A stretch of DNA of 64,000 nucleotides from Agapanthus africanus. Lineage: Eukaryota > Streptophyta > Magnoliopsida > Asparagales > Amaryllidaceae. The DNA lies in contig JASDDO010000016.1 of the NCBI GenBank assembly GCA_030015575.1, positions 108,023,241 to 108,087,240 on the forward strand, given 5' to 3'. The translations under genes were made by a program, and so were the position numbers. Every line of letters starts with the position of its first letter. Position 1 is the stretch's first letter. The notes beneath the pieces are model-generated. The model worked only from the letters and a program-made list of their open reading frames with translations. It did no database searches and had not been told where the DNA came from. This document shows, one piece after another, positions 56,021 through 64,000 of the stretch.

Positions 56021-56662
56021 CTATAAGAAGGATTCGTTCATTTCTGAACTTTTCCCCTTGTGTGTGTTTTGTATATTAAGGACTGTAATTTGATCGAGAG
56101 CGTATATGCCATTATGTAACGAGCCTGATCCAATCAACTTTTGATTCGGGAATATGTTCATAACATTATCCTGTACTACAAAATTATATCCTTCTTTACT
56201 TAATAAAGAAACCGATATAATGTTGCACATCATGTTCGGTATATAATAGCACTCGTTCAGAATCAATGTATTACTACTTGGTAATACAAGGTGATATTCG
56301 CCAACTGCTTTGGCTGCAATACTTACACTATTCCCCACTTGTACGGAATGATCACCCTTTCCCAGTTCTCTACCTTTACATAGCCCATGTAACAATTTAC
56401 ATATATGGGATCCCGATCCGGTATCTAATACCCAGGACGTAGGGTGAATTGAGAAACAGTTCTCAATAACTAACATACCCGAAGAAGATGCATCAACATG
56501 CTTGTTCTTCTTTTGGGCGGCGTGAGAATCCAGATTTTCTCCAGTTTCCTGTTCAGTCTTATAACTCTTATAAGAAAGAACGGGACCAACGTTCCCTTGC
56601 TCAGTATAATAAGCGGGTTCAGTCAATACATCCATATTATTATCTTGATTAAGTCCTGACAT
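56021..56662 (-). pseudogene. Element G leader peptide and protease
   Basis: ATG at 56660-56662 after CGACC, MSGLNQDNNMDVLTEPAYYT.., then GMLVIENCFSI and intact protease WVLDTGSGSHIC. It ends at TAG 56021-56023, replacing the tryptophan of FLWHCRLGH at the start of integrase. No Gag domain and no zinc knuckle, as in F. Homologous to 46435-47060 of F. Confidence 0.87.
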
Positions 56663-57113
56663 GGTCGCTACCTGGAGAGAGAGAGAAGGAAACACTTTAG
56701 CGTATGCTCTTGCAAGATTAGATTGGTTATTATCTTATATAATCAGGATGTCTCCCACTGTTTGTATCAAATCTTCCTTCAAACCCTAAAAGGTAAGATT
56801 AGCCGGGATTAATTACACCCTATAATTTCGTCAATCTTTCAGCCAGATCAGTGTTGGTACTTGAAGGAGGTTCCCCGTGCTTTCGCACGGACCTAATTAA
56901 AATAAACCTCGTCTTCCCAAAGGCATAACCCCATTAACACCTTTCTAGACACCTACTTGATCGGCTATTGTCCTGTGTAAAATTCTCCCAGGAGTAACTC
57001 TTACTCGCAGTGGGTATCGGGATCCAACTATCTCATAGGAGGTATGCAATCTCATTGCAAATTTCAACATTTGAAATTCCCGATAAAGCTTTTACCCCTA
57101 GCGTCTTATGACC

Positions 57114-57302
57114 TTGACGCAGGCCAACAAACCATAGTTCGCTAGTCAAGTTCAACCCGTACATTTCTTGATTGAATTAAACCCACCCGTACGACCCTTG
57201 ACGCAGGCCAACAAAGTCATACGACTACCCTAATCCAATTACATCTCATGTTACAGATAAGTACTAGTCAGTTACCGTACACTATGCCTTGACGCAGGCC
57301 AA
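57114..57302 (-). repeat. Leader hairpin triplet, element G
   Basis: TTGACGCAGGCCAA on the plus strand (minus: TTGGCCTGCGTCAA) at 57114-57127, 57198-57211 and 57289-57302, spacing 84 and 91. The loop differs from C and F but the stem is kept. Confidence 0.78.
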
Positions 57303-59047
57303 CAAACGTAGTACGTATACTAAATAGTCTTTATCTGAAATGACGGAGAGCTACGCAGGTTTTTCAGAAAACCATGAACGTAATGAACTTGATATCGTTG
57401 TAGAAACAAGTGATTTTGAAAAGGAATGTTTTTTAGGCTTTTCTAATTTCGCTAAAGAGGTCACCCCCGGTAAAGGGATCTCGGCTCTTTCCCCATCGAA
57501 TAAGGTGCAGGTATATCATATATACCGCTGTGCAAAGCAAAATTATTTAAGCTGTCAAAAATTAAACCGTGAGTTTGTAGCATCTGCCAGTTTAGCTAAA
57601 GAGGTCACTCCCGGTGAAGGGATCTCGGCTCTTTCCTCATCAAATAAGGTGTATGGTATATCATATATACCGCTATGCAAATCAAAACTGTAGCTACCCT
57701 TTTTATAAAGTTTTGATTCTACAACATCTTTTAGGTTTCTTTTCTTTTATTAATCTCATTAATATATCCCATCAGCTTATGCTTCCTAAGCATCACAGTA
57801 GAAATGAAAGTAGTAATATTTATATATCAGCATATATATATATATATAGTATAAGCATTCGTCTCAGGCAGTAATATGATCTCATCACAGAACATTGTAG
57901 CAGAAAGATAACATATGAAATATTGGATATACTAGGACGTCCGTGTTTTATTTGGAGCATGTATAAAAAACGGATTCCACGGTCGCGATGAATATCCAAA
58001 CCCACATCCCTAGACCCCTACGAGAGCGGCAAGCAACTCTGCCAATTCTAGTGTTAGGAGACCTGGTCTCGACTCCTCGAGATGGCCTCCCACTGTACCC
58101 TAGAACCCGGTTACTTGTTCTCTCCTCCTTGGGTCTACCTAATGCAGAAAATTAAATAATATACAATGGTGACATCATCCTCATCCCGGAAGTGCCCCAA
58201 TAAAAGAATATTACATACAAATGAATTTTACATGAATGAAAATAAAAACCCTCATCTCACATAAAACCCCCGGCTATTCAAAACACGACAATCCAATATA
58301 ACATATTACAGCAACACATAATATCTCATATCATCAACGTAGGCAAGTATGCGTATCCCGATTGTCGTTGATGTATAGCAACGAAGCCGGCGATACCCCA
58401 CATACTACGCTTACGGTCATAGAAAAGAAATTGTAAAACTACAACATTTGGAATCCACAATCACTTTAGACATCATAAATCAGAAATATCACATACTTCG
58501 CATTTCATGCCTAACCATATGAATTCCACATATTGTATCACATTCCAGATAAATAGACAATATTAAACTTTCCGATCGAATAATCAAATACCCAAGATTT
58601 CCTAAATAGCTCAACACTTGAGCGGAGTTCAAATAATCCCAGAATATGCCACAGTACCAATGGTCCAACCGTAAAAGGGTCAAGCCAACGCCTCACATGT
58701 GGCACGCCGTACTACCCCAAACCCTAAGATTTAGAGGCGGTTCAGACGGTCACATAATCGAGTTAAGGTTTGTGTTCTTCTAGAGAGTTCACCGCGTTAC
58801 TTGTACGTTTTTCCAAAAGATTTAAATCTAAGAAAAATTCAACACTTGAAAGTTTTTCGTGTCGGGAAAAAGTGAGTTAATGACATCCGTTCGAACATTT
58901 TAACAGTTTCTAAATTATCCGAAAAACAGAACGAAATTAAACTTTCCGATCGAATCAACGAATTCAAAATAATCCCCAGAACACTCAACACTTGAGTCAG
59001 ATTAAAAATACCCAGAAGCAGCTACAAATACCTACGGATGTACTATG

Positions 59048-59144
59048 CCAAAAAACTAACCCTAATTCTATTGTGCTGCCCGTGGAACCGCCGCAGAAGT
59101 CATGGTACGGCCGCGGTTCCGCGGCGCTTTAGTGGAATTTTGGT
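59048..59144 (-). other. GC-rich stem-loop downstream of PBS, element G
   Basis: GTGGAACCGC (59082-59091) pairs with GCGGTTCCGC (59113-59122) with one G-T pair; there is a weaker outer pairing of CCAAAA with TTTTGG. Same place as in F. Confidence 0.65.
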
Positions 59145-59313
59145 GTCGTTTGCACAGTAACTCTTAGAATTCCCTACTGATTTTTTTTTGAGTATTTTTA
59201 ATGCAGAAAAAATCACATTTTTACAGAATTTCCAGAGAGGTGGTCATTTTCGACGTATCGGGGTTCGATCGGACTTTTAACTTCGTATACATGTCGCCTA
59301 ATGCTCTAGCTAG

Positions 59314-59325
59314 GCTCTAATACCA
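59314..59325 (-). other. Element G primer-binding site (tRNA-iMet)
   Basis: GCTCTAATACCA, complement TGGTATTAGAGC, one base inside the LTR terminus at 59327. Confidence 0.9.
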
Positions 59326-59326
59326 C

Positions 59327-59372
59327 TGTAGTGTTCCTAGGCACTCATACAAGGGTCTATAAGTCATCAACC
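59327..59372 (-). repeat. Element G 5' LTR, terminal fragment
   Basis: TGTAGTGTTCCTAGGCACTC.. to CATCAACC matches 40573-40618, then is broken by element H. Confidence 0.88.
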
Positions 59373-61448
59373 TATTGGAGATAGTGCCCTCAGAGTCAAT
59401 TATTGGATCACAGGTACGTGATTGCAATGATTGCGGAGGACCTATACCGGTAGGAAAGTCTTACTCGAGATGATAGTATGCTATCTGGTTTGCCTTATCA
59501 GTCGTGTACAGTTTCAGGTGACTGATCACTGTTACACTTTGATAGAGCCCTTAGGATCTTGCTTTACTACCAACAGTATGATGGCGATCATATACGTGAG
59601 AGTTGGGTAGTTTATCAGCATATCCTTAATTGTGGTCCTTAGTCATGGGAGTTCGAGACAGGGCATCGATACTCCGGAGTAGACTAGTGTATACAGTCGA
59701 GACCCCGATGAGGGGCGGTGGCCGGTCTCACAAGCCACTGGTGTCAATTGGATCACCTAAGATGTATACAGGTGCTCATTGGGTTATGAGTACACCGGAC
59801 AGGACTCGCCGGGAACCTGCTAGTTGGTATTATACATATCGTCAGATAGCAGTTCCCTGGTGACATGTGTACAGGTTAGTTCATCGACCTGAGGTCGTCA
59901 TTTTTCTCATGTGAGTTCTCACTATTCTTTGATTTCTACCCTACCACGGCTCAAAGAAGTCGTGCAAACAGGTAGTTTTTGGGTACAGTCCCGAGCCACG
60001 TGGAGGCACGTGAGCGGGTCGGCAGGGGATTCATCTCTCCCGGTATTGGGGGTGAGATTGTGCTGTGTCTAGGAGAGCCATTACACAAAGCCCACGGCCG
60101 TGGCAGGAGATTTACTGGTAGGTACTCCAGTAGTATCTCAGGGTGTTATTGGGCTACACTCCGACATGACTTATACTGCTATTGGGGGTCTGACGTTACT
60201 ACCCCCCTAGGCAGATATGCGATACTTATAGATGAACAGACCGGACTGTATAAACATTGTCACTGTTAGGCTCAGTAGGGTTTCCGGATGAGTTCGCTCA
60301 TCGGCCTCCCTTGAGGTCAGTCCATGGGCAGCCGTTATGCATAGCTAGTGCCACTGACGGTTTGTGGTTAAACCCACTGCCAGGGTACTGACGAGTCATT
60401 AGAGTCCCCCACAGACAGTTTCCCAAGTTCGGGCGAAACGTTGTAGAGGCCGTATGGTTTTATGGCAGGGTTCGGAAAATGCACGTGCGTTTACGCACGT
60501 GTCATTTTTCGGGCAGATAATACTGGTGGGCTTTGGTTTAAGCCGGATCCGAGTATTATACAGAGTAGATATAATATCTTTGTCTCAGTTGTATTTTTGT
60601 TCGGTCGTAATACAAATGCGGGTATATTTATACAGTTACGGGGTTATCCTGAAATTCGTTTCGGGATCGCTTTTGGAAGTTGCCAGTTTCCAGTTTTCTA
60701 TCAGCTGTCTTTTAACATTCGGTTAAAGACGGATTTATTTTTTCTTTGGAAGAGTGTGGATGCTTCTAGAAGGTTCTAGAAGCGGTGAGGTCTTTTGTGA
60801 CTCATGGCGCATTTATTGTGTTCACAGTAGATATTTATTTGTGTTCACACTAGATATTTATTTGTGTTCGCACTAGATATTTATCCTTGTGGTTACCTTC
60901 CCTCTCCTACACTCACCCCCCACCTCTATATGATGGCCGGCCTTCTCCTCTCTCTCTCATACACTCTCACTTGATGGTTGTTAAAAGATTATGATAGTTT
61001 TAGGGTGTATGGAAATTTCATTGCTCATTTCATTCCATCACCTGATTCAAATGGCAACTTCATTTACCGTTTGTCCATAGCTTTGGACGGAACGAGACAA
61101 AGTTTTGTACTCATTCTCTACATAAATCTTGGTCGTCTCTTTTAGAAAACTTGACGATCGAGTTGCCTCGAGTCAGAGGCGGGAGCCCGTTTGAAGAATC
61201 GTTGACGTGGTGCCACCTGGACGAGGAGATCGGAGATCGACGAGATCGGAGCAGCTGCAACAGAGCGTGGGATGATGGTTAAAGAACGAAGGACTCGGAT
61301 CGTTCGGTATAACCTTTCTACCCTCTTTACAGTTTGTTAGTTTAGCAATAATGGAAGATCAGGTTATAGTATACGATAGCGCCAGTTAAAAGTTTTTGTT
61401 CCGCATTTGGCGTCTGTTAGACGGCCGGGGCGCTACCGTAGACTTACA
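59373..61448 (+). repeat. Element H 5' LTR
   Basis: About 2076 bp, starting TATTGGAGATAGTGCCCTCA (the expected TG is TA here) and ending CTTACA before the primer site. Angela core blocks (ATCGATACTCCGGAGTAGAC, ATCTCTCCCGGTATTGGGGG) are present. The usual CCCTGGCCAGGG palindrome is replaced by another palindrome, CCACGGCCGTGG (60092-60103). Donor-like TTCG/GTATAA cut after 61306. Confidence 0.8.
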
Positions 61449-62384
61449 GTGGTATCAGAGCCTCACCATTTTGCTTTACTAACTTGTGCTAACGCGTTTA
61501 AAATATCGATCGGACCGAATATCAAAAACTGCAAAATTTCCATTCACTGTTTCTGTTGATTTTTAAAGGGTTCCAAAAATTATTTTAACCATCACAGAAA
61601 AACAAGCAGGCTTTTAGAAAAATAACAGAGAAATACGGTCCCCTAAGTCGTCCGTACGACCGCGGAACCGCGGCCGTATTGGCGTTTTAGAGGGTCAAAT
61701 TTCTACTGTTGGTTATTTACTGGAAATTGGGGTTTTTGGTATATATCTTTTCGGCCCAGATTTTGTTACTGTTCAACAGATGTTCGTGGGGCCCACTTTG
61801 TGATATTTAGTCGATCGAAATTTAAACACGTTAGTTTACAGTGCTTACATTATATCTCCAGCCGGGAATGTCATTTGATCGGTAAACCGCGTCTGATTGC
61901 TATAGTTCTTTTAGACGGGTTTGCGAAAGTGACATTCGCGTTGATATTCTGTGTTGTGCTGTGATGTTGCTGATTTGTCGTGGTGGATAGCAGTGTGCAA
62001 TGGTAGTGCTGTTTGGATTTATTTGTACATTTGATATTGCGGGACGAGCGTCCAACATGTGGACTACAGCCACTGCCTGTTGTATAATATTCTTTTGGGG
62101 CATGACCGGGTCGAGGTCGATGTACCCATTGTACATATTTTTCTTTTCTGTACTAGGTTCTACCCCACGACGGAGTTCACGGCCGGGTTCTGGAGGGCAA
62201 CGGGTCCGCATCTCATGGCTTTGAGAGGCAGAGGGGCCTTACTCTAAAATTGGCAGACTATTCGCCGCACTCGTAGGGGGTACAGGTTGACCCAAGGAGG
62301 GGTGCTCAAGCTACCGGATTCCGTGAAGTGCAGGGTGGTCCATTCACTTTGCTGCAGAGGGCTGCCTCGCTTCATATTATTTGT
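61449..62384 (+). other. Element H leader fragment
   Basis: Primer site TGGTATCAGAGC at 61450-61461 (perfect). A stem-loop at 61632-61680 (AATACGG with CCGTATT, inner GTCGT/ACGAC and CCGCGG/CCGCGG) is the counterpart of the GC-rich structures in the other elements. Then come blocks such as CGCACTCGTAGGGG and GACCCAAGGAGGGGTGC also found in F. No coding sequence. Confidence 0.8.
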
Positions 62385-62512
62385 GCTAGATTAGATGAGG
62401 ATGATGAAGTATTTCTCTGTTATCCGAGCATGGTTGAAAGATTTCTAAATTTTTATCCAAGCATGGTTGATGCCTTATAGACCCTTGTATGAGTGCTTTA
62501 TAGACCATCACA
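62385..62512. other. Rearranged filler DNA between elements H and G
   Basis: 62385-62412 duplicates 62533-62560 (GCTAGATTAGATGAGGATGA..). 62445-62496 is an inverted copy of 40587-40638, i.e. of the end of the G LTR, here in opposite orientation to the 59337-59372 copy. About 300 bp of the G LTR expected between 59372 and 62513 is missing. Confidence 0.8.
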
Positions 62513-64000
62513 GAAACACCCTAATCTAATTGGCTAGATTAGATGAGGATGATGAAGTATTATTTGTTCTCTCTTTTAATATCAAATTCTCACTTTAATT
62601 CATCACCTAAAGAAAACCTAGAAAGCTTTCTCAAAGCTGAAGCAAGTAGAAGAAGAAGGAAAATCCTTTTGTGATGAATAATGAAATTGAAGTGATAATT
62701 ACAAATGCAACCATAGTTGATAATGAGTATGCTAACCCATGTAGAAACTTTAACCTAGGGTGAAGGGTTTGGGTTGGGTTAACAATGAGTCACTAAAATA
62801 TCAAGCATAATATCTTAGCACAAAACAAAAGAAAACCTTCTAGAAGGTTCATGAAAGAACTAACCCAAATCAAACCCTTACTATGTTTAATCTCCACAAA
62901 ACATGTTGCATTAGTAATCATATCATGTTACAATAATATATATCATATATATATTATATATTTGTTACAAAAGAAAATAATACAATTAATATATATCGCA
63001 TATATATCAATGTATTATCCGGTGAGAAAATGAAATAATAAAGCGAGCCAATATTAGATAATGTAATGTAATATATCACATATATAATTATACATTAAAT
63101 TATCGAATCAACACTTGATCCGACAATCCGGCTATATCGAATATAACCGACTAATATATCATGTACCGATTCATCGAATCAACACTTGATCCGATGACCC
63201 GGCTCATATCAAAATATCGCGAGAATATAATACGGTATCTTATATCGCATTATCCTCGGTCCTGCACATATCACATATGTGCTTCTACTCCGTTTTTCCT
63301 GAGTCAAGAAACCTCTGTGTAGGACTCTAAAATGTCGTCAATACGCCGGTAGCAGGTGATGAAAATATCAAACACCCACAAGCTGCAAGCGGTCAGCTAA
63401 ACGTAACAGCCACCCAGGTATTGAGCGATCAGAAGATCAATAAGCAAGCCTGTACATTCTCCTGTGAATCCAATTAGTAACACTCTCGTACAATCCGGTC
63501 TCTTCGTCTGATATGTCGCATATCTAGTCTAGGGGTGGTATACGTCAGACCCCAGTAACCGATAAGACATGTCGATGTGAGGCTCATAACAGGTCGAGAA
63601 ACTACCGGTAACACTTACCAGTAAATCTCTATATCCTCCCTGGCGAGGGACTTCCAGTTATAGCCAATCGAACACAGCACAACATCAACTCCCTTTACCG
63701 GGAGAGACGAATCCCCTCCTATCACTCATTGCCTCCATGTGATTCGGGACTGTACCCAAAAGCCACCGTTCTGCACGTCCTCATGGACGTGGTAAGGTGG
63801 AAATCAAAGCACAGTGGGAATCACACAAGACTCTATGACGATTTCGGGTCTACAGACTACCCTGTACCTGTGTCACCGGAGAACTGCCATCTGACGTGAG
63901 GTATAATACCATCTGGGAGTTCTCGGCGAGTCCGTCCAGTGTACTCAGTCTTCACTGAGCACCCGTACACCATCCTTGATGTCAAAACACCGATGGATAT
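62513..64000 (-). repeat. Element G 5' LTR, main part (continues beyond window)
   Basis: Matches 40923-41327 then 51951-53038 of the 3' LTR without the F insertion, so it shows the empty F target site (AATCATATCATG near 62917). The palindrome here is CCCTGGCGAGGG, one base changed. The window ends within it. Confidence 0.9.

Larger units (their letters stand above)
56663..59313 (-). other. Element G untranslated leader (2.65 kb)
   Basis: Mirror of the F leader: acceptor-like tract CTTCTCTCTCTCTCCAGGTA before CGACC (AG complement at 56668-56669), hairpin triplet (57114-57302), tandem repeat (57455-57690), a copia/D shared block (58590-58800) and a GC-rich stem-loop (59048-59144). An antisense open frame of 117 codons (57340-57693, plus) spans the tandem repeat; I do not regard it as a gene. 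Confidence 0.85.
59373..62384 (+). mobile_element. Element H: truncated Angela-type copia retrotransposon, plus strand
   Basis: 5' LTR, tRNA-iMet primer site and about 0.9 kb of leader only; no coding region and no 3' LTR. Left flank CAACC. The right end breaks into scrambled filler (62385-62512), so the rest was lost by deletion. The LTR is diverged from A, C and F but shares the core. Confidence 0.8.
40573..64000 (-). mobile_element. Element G: gag-less Angela-type copia retrotransposon, minus strand (runs off the window)
   Basis: 3' LTR on the left (split by F), polypurine tract at 53392, broken PR-INT-RT-RH, 2.6 kb leader, tRNA-iMet primer site at 59314 and a 5' LTR split by H that runs past 64000. 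Inserted in LTR I; the left flank is ACTAA (40568-40572). Like F it has no Gag domain or zinc knuckle. It is decayed: two frameshifts in pol, one more near the end, and at least three nonsense codons. Confidence 0.9.

Noticed and set aside
58489..58683. Conserved small protein shared by the G leader and element D (LLRLDH.YCG)
   Set aside because: The similarity comes from shared nucleotide sequence; the corresponding frame in F has stops and a different phase, so no coding conservation.
1..64000. Host protein-coding genes, rRNA clusters, CRISPR arrays, bacterial-type operons
   Set aside because: Every stretch over 300 bases could be assigned to an LTR, a leader or a broken polyprotein of a retrotransposon; no unrelated coding sequence was found by reading all long frames.

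Overview
This window is plant (angiosperm) intergenic DNA made almost entirely of nested LTR retrotransposons; I see no host gene, rRNA or tRNA gene. Evidence: repeated Ty1/copia polyproteins of the Angela/BARE type (gag UBN2 domain, CCHC knuckle, DTGSGSH protease, DD35E integrase, YVDD reverse transcriptase, RNase H), LTRs that begin TGTTAG...GCCCTAGAGG, primer-binding sites (PBS) matching initiator tRNA-Met, polypurine tracts (PPT) GTGCAAGTGGGAGAT, a Tekay/Del-like gypsy element with very long LTRs, and a Tat-type gypsy 5' end (GCCGTCTGTGGGAA). The host species cannot be told from the sequence. Element names (A to I, O1) are mine.

Layout by nesting. Outermost is LTR fragment I (39260-40572, minus). 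On its left it is broken by E, a Tat-type gypsy on the minus strand (LTR 26782-26932 plus 38644-39259, gag start 26300-26715). E is split twice: by D, a complete 11.7 kb gypsy-type non-autonomous element with 3.94 kb LTRs (26933-38638, TSD AAGGA), and by O1, a Tekay-type LTR related to D (13046-14298 plus 24717-26299). O1 carries C, a nearly intact Angela element (14299-24716, plus), and B, an Angela element on the minus strand of which only part is in the window (1-333 and 10108-13045). B is split by A, a complete but decayed Angela element of the same family (339-10102, minus, TSD GATAT). On its right, I is broken by G (40573 to the window end, minus), whose LTRs carry F (41328-51945, plus, TSD ATCAT) and H (59373-62384, plus, truncated).

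How the parts work together. C would encode a single Gag-PR-INT-RT-RH polyprotein but for one amber codon. A is dead (seven nonsense codons, two frameshifts, YVDD changed to YVDG). F and G form a distinct Angela subfamily that has lost gag altogether and keeps only PR-INT-RT-RH behind a short unrelated leader peptide, yet has transposed, so it probably used Gag from relatives such as C or A. All Angela leaders (2 to 2.9 kb) share three features I consider the most interesting signals here: a long GC-rich stem-loop just after the PBS that keeps its pairing while its sequence changes; a triplet of small hairpins (TTGACCTTCGTCAA type) about 90 nt apart; and a strong 5' splice site in the LTR paired with a 3' splice site just upstream of the gag start, suggesting a leader intron that separates genomic from translated RNA.

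Other notable items: a WRKY W-box array in the LTR of C; a block of copia leader inside the gypsy element D; an array of GTGCA/TGCAC inverted units in D; and filler DNA with an inverted copy at the broken end of H.
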